NCBI GenBank assembly: GCA_029850565.1
Contig: JARCRR010000033.1
Span: 1 to 14,084, forward strand
DNA from: Gallionella sp.
GTDB taxonomy: Bacteria; Pseudomonadota; Gammaproteobacteria; Burkholderiales; Gallionellaceae
Reading direction: 5' to 3'
DNA length: 14,084 nucleotides
Shown here: in pieces, positions 8,128 to 14,084 of the stretch
Numbering within the stretch: position 1 is the stretch's first letter
Layout of the letters: the number at the start of each line of letters is the position of its first letter
The notes under the pieces: generated by a model
The model's input: the letters and a program-made list of their open reading frames with translations, nothing else
Databases searched by the model: none
Told to the model about the DNA's origin: nothing
Made by a program: the position numbers and the translations under genes

Positions 8128-9086
8128 TGCTGACTCCGGAACAGACCCTGGCCGTCGTATTTCAGATCACCCAGTTGCTGCTGGTGGTGCTGGCCGCGCC
8201 GTTGCTGAGCGGGTGGGTGAGCCAGTGTCAGGCGTGGCTGCAGAACCGCAGCGGTGCGGGCGTGCTGCAACCCTACCGCGTGCTGCACAAGCTGTTCCAC
8301 AAGGACGCGGTGATGGCGCATAACGCTTCCTGGCTGTTCCGCATTACGCCGTATATCGTGTTCGGCTGCATGTGGCTGGCGGCGGCCATCATCCCCATCA
8401 TCGCCGTCGATCTGCCGTTCTCGCAGGCCGCCGATGTGATCGCGCTGGTCGGCGTGTTCGCTCTGGCGCGCATGTTCATCGCGCTGGCGGCGATGGACAT
8501 CGGCACCTCGTTCGGCACGCTGGGTGCGCGGCGCGAGATGTTGGTGTCATTCCTGGCCGAACCGGCATTGCTGATGGTGTTGTTCACGGCCTCCATGATT
8601 AGCCATTCCACGCAATTGCCGCGCATCGTGGAAGCGTTGGCGCACCACCAGTTCGTGCTGTACCCCAGCCTTGCCTTTGCCGCGCTGGCCTTCGTCATCG
8701 TGTTGCTGGCCGAGAACGCGCGCGTGCCGGTGGACAATCCGAGCACGCATCTGGAACTGACCATGATCCACGAGGCGATGATCCTCGAATATTCGGCGCG
8801 CCATCTGGCGCTGATTGAGTGGGCCAGCAGCCTGAAGTTGTTCGCCTACATCTCCATCGGCATCGCGTTGTTCCTGCCGCACGGCATCGCCGAAGTGGGC
8901 AACTGGCCGGTGTTGCCGTTGGCGATCGGCTTGTTGATGTTGAAGCTGATGGCGGCGGGCGCGGGGCTGGCCGTGCTGGAGACATTGATGGCCAAGATGC
9001 GCATCTTCCGTGCACCGGAGTTCCTGGGGACGGCGTTCCTGTTGGCCGTGTTGGGCCTGTTGATCCATTTCCTGTTGGGTGCCTGA
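8124..9086 (+). CDS. hyfC: Hydrogenase-4 subunit HyfC-like, NuoH-type membrane subunit
   Basis: At 320 residues it is the usual size for HyfC/HycD. The frame is open further upstream inside hyfB, but the start is placed at ATG 8124 (ATGA overlap with the hyfB stop); ATG 8127 is the alternative. The NuoH-like subunit connects the peripheral redox arm to the membrane pumps. Diagnostic stretches are PYRVLHKLFHKD, GARREMLVSFLAEPALLM and ENARVPVDNPSTHLELTM (from E197), then IHEAMILEYS. These cytoplasmic loops carry the acidic residues thought to pass charge between the redox site and the membrane in this superfamily. About eight hydrophobic segments are visible. Nothing looks truncated. The family is secure; any quinone-related role is uncertain, as group 4 hydrogenases use this subunit without quinone. 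Confidence 0.92.
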   Translation: MMLTPEQTLAVVFQITQLLLVVLAAPLLSGWVSQCQAWLQNRSGAGVLQPYRVLHKLFHKDAVMAHNASWLFRITPYIVFGCMWLAAAIIPIIAVDLPFSQAADVIALVGVFALARMFIALAAMDIGTSFGTLGARREMLVSFLAEPALLMVLFTASMISHSTQLPRIVEALAHHQFVLYPSLAFAALAFVIVLLAENARVPVDNPSTHLELTMIHEAMILEYSARHLALIEWASSLKLFAYISIGIALFLPHGIAEVGNWPVLPLAIGLLMLKLMAAGAGLAVLETLMAKMRIFRAPEFLGTAFLLAVLGLLIHFLLGA

Positions 9087-9088
9087 AC

Positions 9089-9754
9089 GTGACACAAGTC
9101 CCCTTCACCCTGCAATTCATCAACCTGCTGGCAGCACTGCTGTTGTTGATCGTGTTCGCCATGCTGGCGCAGCGCCGCATCCTGTCATTGATCAATCTGT
9201 TCGCGCTGCAGGGCTTCGTGCTGGCACTGAGCACCTTTGTGGTGGCCTACACCACCCGTCAGCATCATCTGTATTATTCCGCCGCACTCACCCTGTTGCT
9301 CAAAGTACTGGTGCTGCCCCTGCTGCTGCACCGCTTGATCCGCAGGTTGAACGTGCGTTGGGACGTGGAGACGCTGATCAACATTCCCACCACCATGCTG
9401 GTCGGTATCGCGCTGGTGATCTTTGCTTTTAATCTGGCAGCCCCCATCTCGCAGTTGGCGCAAGGCATCACGCGCGGACTCATCGGTATCGCGCTGGCCA
9501 GTGTGTTGCTTTCGCTGCTGATGATGCTGACGCGGCGCAAAGCGATCTCGCAAGTGGTCGCCTTCCTGTCGCTGGAGAACGGCCTGTTCTTCGCTGCCAC
9601 CAGCGCCACCCAGGGCATGCCGCTGGTGGTGGAACTGGGTATCGCATTGGACGTGCTGGTGGCGACCTTCATCTTCGGTATCTTCTTCTTCCAGATCCGC
9701 GAGACCTTCGACAGTCTGGACATATCGCACATGGAAAAGCTGAAAGATGATTGA
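9089..9754 (+). CDS. hyfE: Hydrogenase-4 subunit HyfE-like membrane protein
   Basis: The GTG at 9089, two bases after the hyfC stop and seven bases after GGGTG, gives a protein of 221 residues (VTQVPFTLQFINLLAALLLL at the start), which matches the HyfE length of about 216. The open frame reaches upstream into hyfC, but that part is not hydrophobic and does not look like HyfE. About seven membrane segments are visible. The C-terminal half is NuoK-like, with acidic residues inside the membrane in VAFLSLENGLFFAA and VVELGIALDVLVATFIFG, which match the glutamates of the NuoK half-channel. The end overlaps hyfF by eight bases. The start is the least certain part; the next in-frame ATG would remove 24 residues and most of the first membrane segment. 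Confidence 0.88.
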   Translation: MTQVPFTLQFINLLAALLLLIVFAMLAQRRILSLINLFALQGFVLALSTFVVAYTTRQHHLYYSAALTLLLKVLVLPLLLHRLIRRLNVRWDVETLINIPTTMLVGIALVIFAFNLAAPISQLAQGITRGLIGIALASVLLSLLMMLTRRKAISQVVAFLSLENGLFFAATSATQGMPLVVELGIALDVLVATFIFGIFFFQIRETFDSLDISHMEKLKDD

Positions 9755-11204
9755 TCTGCAACTTTTGGCGTTGCTACTCATTCCCCTGTTCGGCAGCGGC
9801 ATGCTGGCGGTGTTCGGTTCGCGCCCGTGGGCGGCGGAGCTCAACTCGTTGATGAGCGGCTGTACCTTCGTCGCCTCGGTGGTTCTCGCCATGCGCGTGA
9901 TCGATTCCGGCCCGCAGGTCGCGTTCAACGAGCAGTTCTTCATCGACCAGTTCAATGTGTTCCTGGTGGCGCTCACGGCGTTCGTGGCGTTCACCACTTC
10001 GTTGTTCTCGCGCCCCTATATGCGCATCGAACAGCACCACGGCAAACTTTCCGTGTCCATGCTGCACCTGTACTACAGCATGTACCAACTGTTCACCTTC
10101 ACCATGCTGGTCGCGTTGACCACCAACAATATGGGCATCCTGTGGGTGGCGATGGAGGCGGCCACGCTGACCACGGTGTTGCTGGTCAGTCTGTATCGCA
10201 CCCCGGCCAGTCTGGAGGCGGCATGGAAGTATTTCATCCTGTGCGGCGTCGGCATCGCGCTCGCCTTGTTCGGCACCATCCTGTTGTATTTCGCCGCCGA
10301 GCGTGTGCTGGGCGAGGGCGGCACGGCGCTGCTGTGGACACATCTGAATCAGGTCAAGGGCGAGCTGGAACCGACCGTGTTGAAGTTGGCCTTCATCTTC
10401 CTGCTGGTGGGTTACGGCACCAAGATCGGTCTGGTGCCGCTGCACAGTTGGTTGCCCGATGCGCATGCGGAAGGCCCCACGCCGGTGTCGGCGGTGCTCT
10501 CCGGGCTGTTGCTGAACGTGGCGCTGTGCGCGGTGATGCGCAGCAAGGTGCTGGTGGACGGTTCGCTCGGCACCCACTTCGCGGGCAATCTGATGATGGG
10601 TTTCGGACTGCTGTCGGTGGTGGTGGCCGCGTTGTTCCTGTCGCGCCAGAAAGACATCAAACGCATGTTCGCCTACTCCTCCATCGAGCACATGGGGCTG
10701 ATCACTTTCGCCTTCGGCATGGGCGGGCCGGTCGCCACTTTCGCCGCCATGTTGCACATGACCGTGCATTCGCTCACCAAGTCGGCGATCTTCTTCGCGG
10801 TGGGGCACGCGGTGCAAAAAGCCGGCACGCAACAGATGGAGAATATCCGCGGCTTGTTGCAAGTGAGCCCGACGGTCGGCTGGGGCCTGGCGCTCGGCAC
10901 CTTTGCCATATTGGGCATGCCGCCGTTCGGTGTGTTCGCCAGCGAGTTCCTCATCATCACCACCGCCATGCACGAATACCCGTGGACGACACCTGTCCTG
11001 TTGATCGCCTTGGGCATCGCTTTCGCGTCCATCTTCGGCAAGATGCAGCCCATCGTGTTCGGCGAGACCACTGTGAAACCGTTGCCGCATCCGCCCGCGT
11101 TGATCCCGGTGTTCGTCCATTTATTGTTGGTGCTGATGCTTGGTTTGTATATGCCGCCCTATCTGGCGGATTGGTATCGCCAGGCGGCGGCTTTGCTGGG
11201 ATAA
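9747..11204 (+). CDS. hyfF: Hydrogenase-4 subunit HyfF-like, NuoM/NuoN-type antiporter-like membrane subunit
   Basis: The second antiporter-like subunit of the operon, 485 residues. Channel residues seen are E137 in ILWVAMEAATLTTVLLV, K226 in GTKIGLVPLHSWLPDAHAEG and K345 in VHSLTKSAIFFAVGHAVQ. The TM8 lysine of HyfB is replaced by asparagine here (SGLLLNVALCAVM), a position that differs among these subunits. IKRMFAYSSIEHMGLI and LGMPPFGVFASEFLI are family motifs, and the WLPDAHAEGPTPVSA form is typical of HyfF. It begins inside the end of hyfE and ends six bases before the large-subunit gene, so the genes are almost certainly co-translated. It is somewhat shorter than E. coli HyfF (526). Proton or sodium transport is inferred from the conserved charges. 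Confidence 0.92.
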   Translation: MIDLQLLALLLIPLFGSGMLAVFGSRPWAAELNSLMSGCTFVASVVLAMRVIDSGPQVAFNEQFFIDQFNVFLVALTAFVAFTTSLFSRPYMRIEQHHGKLSVSMLHLYYSMYQLFTFTMLVALTTNNMGILWVAMEAATLTTVLLVSLYRTPASLEAAWKYFILCGVGIALALFGTILLYFAAERVLGEGGTALLWTHLNQVKGELEPTVLKLAFIFLLVGYGTKIGLVPLHSWLPDAHAEGPTPVSAVLSGLLLNVALCAVMRSKVLVDGSLGTHFAGNLMMGFGLLSVVVAALFLSRQKDIKRMFAYSSIEHMGLITFAFGMGGPVATFAAMLHMTVHSLTKSAIFFAVGHAVQKAGTQQMENIRGLLQVSPTVGWGLALGTFAILGMPPFGVFASEFLIITTAMHEYPWTTPVLLIALGIAFASIFGKMQPIVFGETTVKPLPHPPALIPVFVHLLLVLMLGLYMPPYLADWYRQAAALLG

Positions 11205-11210
11205 ACGAAG

Positions 11211-12758
11211 ATGCCGATCAAACACCCGCACATAAGACTTGAGTCCATGCACGGAGCCATCTCCGCTTGGCGCGCGCGAATCGGTGTCGATGAGTTGTTG
11301 CCGATCTGCCGGGAAGTGCGCGACGGGGGGGGGCGCCTGCTCGCCTTGTGGGGTAGCGACGAGCGCGCCAACGGCGAAGGTTTCGCATTGCATGTCACGC
11401 TGGTGAACGAGTCCGGTTTGGTCTGCTTGAGCGTGCTCTTGCCCAACGAGCAACCGGCCTATCCCGACATAAGCCGCATCTTCCCGGCGGCGAACCGCAT
11501 GCAGCGGGCGGCTTACGATCTGGTGGGCATCTACGCACACGAAGGTCGGGATCACCGCAAATGGTTGCGTCACGGCGCGTGGCATAGCGGCAGCTTTCCC
11601 TTGCATAAAGATTTCGATGCGGCACAGAGCCGCTGCGATGAAGCGGAAAGCTATCCCTTCGTGCAAGTGGAAGGGCAGGGCGTACATGAGATCCCGGTGG
11701 GGCCGGTACATGCGGGCATCATCGAACCCGGACATTTTCGCTTCTCGGTGATCGGCGAACGGGTGCTGCGTCTGGAAGAACATCTGGGCTATGTGCACAA
11801 AGGTATCGAAAAACGTTTTGAGAGTATGACGCTGCAACAAGGCGCCAAGTTGGCCGGGCGTGTCAGCGGGGACAGTACGGTGGCGTATGCATGGGCGTAT
11901 GCCATGGCGGCAGAGAGTATCGCCAACGTCACGCCGCCGGACCATGCGTTGTGGTTGCGCGCGCTGCTGCTGGAACGCGAACGCATCGCCAATCATCTGG
12001 GCGATCTGGGCTATCTGGGCAACGACGTGGCACTGTCTTTCGGCTTCGCGCAGTTCTGGATATTGAAAGAGCAGGTGTTGCGCAACAACGCCGCGCTGTT
12101 CGGCCACCGTTATCTTATGGATCGTATCGTTCCCGGTGGTGTGAGCGCCGATCTGAATGTGGACGGACGACAATTGCTCGAACAGGAGTGCGCCATGCTG
12201 GAGCGGGAAGCCGGGATCCTGCGCGGCATCTACGAAGAACACGCGGGCGTGCAAGACCGTTTCATCGGCACCGGCCGCGTCGAACCCCAGCTCGCGGCAC
12301 AGCTTGGTTTGTGCGGTATGGCTGGACGTGCCAGCGCGCAAGCGTGGGATGCGCGCGTGCAGTTCGCCTGTGCACCCTATGACAAATTGGATGTGCAGAT
12401 GGCGACCCATCGCAACGGCGATGTGGCGGCCCGCGCCAGCGTGCGGTTCGACGAACTGTTCGAATCGCTGCGCTTGCAACGCAAGATACTCACCAATCTG
12501 CTGGGCGACGAACCCGGCAAGAAATTGGAAGTGCTGCCGGCAAACGGATTCGGTATCGGCATGGTGGAAGGTTGGCGCGGCGAAGTGATGGTGGCGATGC
12601 ACACCGACGCGCAGGGCAAGCTCGCCCGCGTGCATCCGCATGATCCCTCGTGGCAGAACTGGCCGGTGCTGGAGCACGCCATCCTGGGTAACATCGTGCC
12701 GGATTTTCCGCTCATCAATAAATCGTTCAATCTCAGTTATTCGGGAGTGGATCTCTGA
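11211..12758 (+). CDS. hyfG: NiFe-less hydrogenase-4-like large subunit (Ehr type), NuoC-NuoD fusion
   Basis: A 515-residue cytoplasmic protein related to HyfG/HycE. The N-terminal part (to about 155) is NuoC-like: YPDISRIFPAANRMQRAAYDLVGIYAHEG and SFPLHKDF (quoted in part). The rest is NuoD/large-subunit-like, with GPVHAGIIEPGHFRF and YVHKGIEKRFE. In hydrogenases four cysteines in RxCGxC and DPCxxC bind the NiFe centre. Here the first site reads RVSGDS (residues 217-222), with serines at 219 and 222. The second, aligned through NWPVLEHAILGNIVPDFPL, ends SFNLSYSGVDL, with serine 509 and glycine 512. The protein stops three residues later, lacking the tail that a maturation protease removes. 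No NiFe site can form, so hydrogenase activity is very unlikely. Complex I's quinone tyrosine is also absent (G220). It starts at ATG 11211 and overlaps hyfI by one base. A run of nine G bases lies near its start. The true reaction is unknown. Confidence 0.92.
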   Translation: MPIKHPHIRLESMHGAISAWRARIGVDELLPICREVRDGGGRLLALWGSDERANGEGFALHVTLVNESGLVCLSVLLPNEQPAYPDISRIFPAANRMQRAAYDLVGIYAHEGRDHRKWLRHGAWHSGSFPLHKDFDAAQSRCDEAESYPFVQVEGQGVHEIPVGPVHAGIIEPGHFRFSVIGERVLRLEEHLGYVHKGIEKRFESMTLQQGAKLAGRVSGDSTVAYAWAYAMAAESIANVTPPDHALWLRALLLERERIANHLGDLGYLGNDVALSFGFAQFWILKEQVLRNNAALFGHRYLMDRIVPGGVSADLNVDGRQLLEQECAMLEREAGILRGIYEEHAGVQDRFIGTGRVEPQLAAQLGLCGMAGRASAQAWDARVQFACAPYDKLDVQMATHRNGDVAARASVRFDELFESLRLQRKILTNLLGDEPGKKLEVLPANGFGIGMVEGWRGEVMVAMHTDAQGKLARVHPHDPSWQNWPVLEHAILGNIVPDFPLINKSFNLSYSGVDL

Positions 12759-13270
12759 TGTATCAGATGCTCAAACAGATAGCGAAGACCGGCATCAAGA
12801 CCGAGGCACCGCCGCAAGCGGATGAGGCGATGCGTCTGACCACGCAACGTTTGCAGAAAGAGATACTCGATGTGTTCGGCGGTGCGCTGGCGATCCGCAT
12901 GGTGGATGCGGGTTCTTGCAACGGCTGCGAACTGGAGATTCACGCGGTCAACAACGCGTATTACAACATCGAGGGACTCGGCATCAAATTCGTCGCCAGT
13001 CCGCGTCATGCCGACCTGTTGCTGGTCACCGGCCCGGTGTCGCGCCACATGGAAGTCGCATTGAAACGCACCTACGATGCGACCCCCGAACCCAAGCTGG
13101 TGGTCGCCATCGGCGATTGTGCCTGCGACGGCGGCATCTTCGGCGAGAGTTACGCGAGTTGCGGAAAGATATCCAGCGTCATCCCGGTGGATGTGGTGGT
13201 GAGCGGTTGTCCGCCCACGCCCACCGCTATTCTGCAAGGCATCCTCACCGCCATCGGTACGCGGAAATAA
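12758..13270 (+). CDS. hyfI: Hydrogenase-4-like small subunit HyfI-like, NuoB-type [4Fe-4S] protein
   Basis: A 170-residue protein of the NuoB/HycG family, which carries the iron-sulfur cluster next to the active site. The cysteines of the cluster are present: C54 and C57 in AGSCNGCELE, C121 (or C123) in GDCACDGGIFG, and C151 in SGCPPTP. A further cysteine, C135, lies in YASCGKI. It is shorter than HyfI or HycG (about 250), which carry extra C-terminal sequence, and has no added ferredoxin domain. The ATG at 12758 shares one base with the hyfG stop (TGATG) and has GGAG at 12744-12747 as ribosome binding site. It is the last gene of the operon. With the cluster kept but the NiFe site of its partner lost, it probably still carries electrons, to or from a partner not encoded here. 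Confidence 0.93.
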   Translation: MYQMLKQIAKTGIKTEAPPQADEAMRLTTQRLQKEILDVFGGALAIRMVDAGSCNGCELEIHAVNNAYYNIEGLGIKFVASPRHADLLLVTGPVSRHMEVALKRTYDATPEPKLVVAIGDCACDGGIFGESYASCGKISSVIPVDVVVSGCPPTPTAILQGILTAIGTRK

Positions 13271-13280
13271 CGGTTGCGAT

Positions 13281-13296
13281 CTGTTCGGGCGAACAG
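13281..13296. terminator. Possible hairpin between converging hyfI and GGDEF genes
   Basis: CTGTTC and GAACAG form a perfect six-base-pair stem with a GGGC loop, in the 28-base gap between the two converging stop codons. Being a symmetric inverted repeat it could act on both strands. No T run follows on either side, so termination here would be weak or protein-assisted. Confidence 0.3.
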
Positions 13297-13298
13297 CT

Positions 13299-14084
13299 TC
13301 AAATACTCGTCGTCTGCATGCCGGGGCGGTAGATTTGCGCGTTGTTGCGACCGGCAGATTTGGCGTGATACATGGCGATGTCTGCATTCTTCATGAGCAG
13401 TTTTTCATCGCGGCCATGTTCGGGATAGATGGCGATACCTGTGCTCGAAGAAATGTTCAGGCTGTGTCCCGCCAGCTCGAAAGGCTGATTGAGCGAAGCA
13501 CGGATCTTTTCTGCGACCTCCAATGCATCTTGCGCAGTTCTGATTGTGGGTAGCAGCACGACAAACTCGTCCCCGCCGATGCGTCCCACGGTATCAGATT
13601 CGCGCAGGCAGTCTCGCATGCGTTGTGCTACCGCTTTCAACAACAGGTCGCCCACATTGTGGCCAAGCTCGTCGTTGACGGGTTTGAACTTGTCCAGATC
13701 GATGAACATCAGCGCCAGACTAGCCTTGTCGCGTTTATCGGAAGCCAGTGCCTGACGCAGACGGTCAGTGAACAGCATGCGGTTCGGCAGATCGGTAAGC
13801 GGGTCGTGATAGGCGAGGTACTGCACTTGCTCTTCCATCGTCTTGCGATCGGTGATGTCGTAGAACCAGCCCAGGACTGCCGGTTTGTTTTGATATTCCA
13901 GTTGCAGATAGGATGCCAACGCCCATTTTGTTCTCTCGTGCTCATTGTGGATAAGCAGTTCGACCAATCTGTTGGTGACCTGTTCTCCCTTGCCGAGTCG
14001 CTCGATCACATCCGCATAATCCTGCGGGTTCGCATAGTATTTTACCGGGTTGATGCCGACCACTTTGTCGGGTACGGAGTCGAT
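13299..14084 (-). CDS. PAS-GGDEF diguanylate cyclase, N-terminus cut by window edge
   Basis: The frame is open to the right edge; 261 residues are visible, ending with a TGA at 13301-13299. A GTG at 14063 is in frame, but the preceding codons (IDSVPDK) remain open, so the real start is outside. The first 75 or so visible residues look like the end of a PAS sensor domain with a PAC motif (VLGWFYDITDRK). The GGDEF domain begins YLAYHDPLTDLPNR and has FIDLDKFKPVND, the intact active site RIGGDEF (13577-13563) and STGIAIYPEHG, so it should make cyclic di-GMP from two GTP. The RESD motif five residues before GGDEF is the inhibitory I-site. No EAL domain follows; the protein ends about 87 residues after GGDEF. 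The sensed signal cannot be told. It converges with the hyf-like operon. Confidence 0.93.
   Translation of the reverse strand: MDSVPDKVVGINPVKYYANPQDYADVIERLGKGEQVTNRLVELLIHNEHERTKWALASYLQLEYQNKPAVLGWFYDITDRKTMEEQVQYLAYHDPLTDLPNRMLFTDRLRQALASDKRDKASLALMFIDLDKFKPVNDELGHNVGDLLLKAVAQRMRDCLRESDTVGRIGGDEFVVLLPTIRTAQDALEVAEKIRASLNQPFELAGHSLNISSSTGIAIYPEHGRDEKLLMKNADIAMYHAKSAGRNNAQIYRPGMQTTSI

Noticed and set aside
9774..11242. Long open frames overlapping hyfF: 448 residues on the minus strand and 471 residues in another plus frame
   Set aside because: The compositions are low-complexity (H, R, Q, G rich) without hydrophobic or domain structure, while hyfF in the same place has full family motifs.
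11121..12677. Minus-strand open frame of 518 residues opposite the large-subunit gene, longer than the gene itself
   Set aside because: Its translation is rich in H, Q and R with no domain-like pattern; it is a by-product of GC-biased codons in hyfG, whose own frame shows clear homology.
6118..13270. Reading the operon as a functional hydrogenase 4 or formate hydrogenlyase
   Set aside because: All NiFe ligands are missing, as are the ferredoxin-like subunits, formate dehydrogenase and maturation genes.
6118..13270. Reading the operon as respiratory complex I (nuo)
   Set aside because: There is no nuoE, F, G or I, the large subunit is a NuoC-NuoD fusion of HycE type, and a HyfE-type subunit is present.
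1..14084. Search for CRISPR arrays, IS ends, att-like repeats of the tRNA 3' end and toxin-antitoxin pairs
   Set aside because: None seen by eye; coding is nearly continuous and every gap is short.

Overview
This window looks like chromosome from a betaproteobacterium. The coding is GC-rich, dnaE and mltF are of proteobacterial type, and the -10 regions read TAAAAT or TAGAAT followed by a GC-rich discriminator. A Nitrosomonadales or Gallionellaceae-like host is plausible, but that is a guess from gene content and style; nothing here fixes the genus.

Layout: (1) bases 1-791 hold the 3' part of an SDR/NAD-dependent epimerase-like gene running in from the left edge. (2) Bases 793-2196, minus strand, hold an MltF-type lytic transglycosylase that converges on it with one base between. 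(3) Bases 2295-2382 are tRNA-Ser(CGA), followed by an intrinsic terminator. (4) Bases 2485-6009 are dnaE, the DNA polymerase III alpha subunit. (5) Bases 6118-13270 are a tightly packed six-gene operon related to hydrogenase-4 (hyfB, hyfC, hyfE, hyfF, hyfG, hyfI order). (6) Bases 13299-14084, minus strand, hold the C-terminal part of a PAS-GGDEF diguanylate cyclase running off the right edge.

The main point of interest is the operon. It encodes two antiporter-like membrane subunits (HyfB and HyfF), a NuoH-like subunit (HyfC), a HyfE/NuoK-like subunit, a fused NuoC-NuoD-like large subunit (HyfG) and a small subunit with a NuoB-like cysteine set (HyfI). The large subunit has lost all four cysteines that hold the NiFe centre in hydrogenases: RVSGDS stands where RVCGIC is expected and SYSG where CxxC is expected. 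The protein stops right after the second site, without the C-terminal tail that a maturation protease removes in true hydrogenases. The position matching the quinone-binding tyrosine of complex I is a glycine, so the pocket looks like neither known active site. No ferredoxin-like subunit (HyfA or HyfH), no HyfD, no formate dehydrogenase and no hydrogenase maturation gene lies in the window. The charged residues of the proton channels and the cysteines of the small subunit are kept. This fits the poorly understood energy-converting hydrogenase-related (Ehr) complexes: a membrane complex in the complex I/hydrogenase superfamily, probably ion-translocating, with an unknown redox partner and probably no hydrogenase activity.

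The other genes are ordinary housekeeping or signalling genes with no evident functional link to the operon. No mobile element, integrase, CRISPR array or long repeat was seen.
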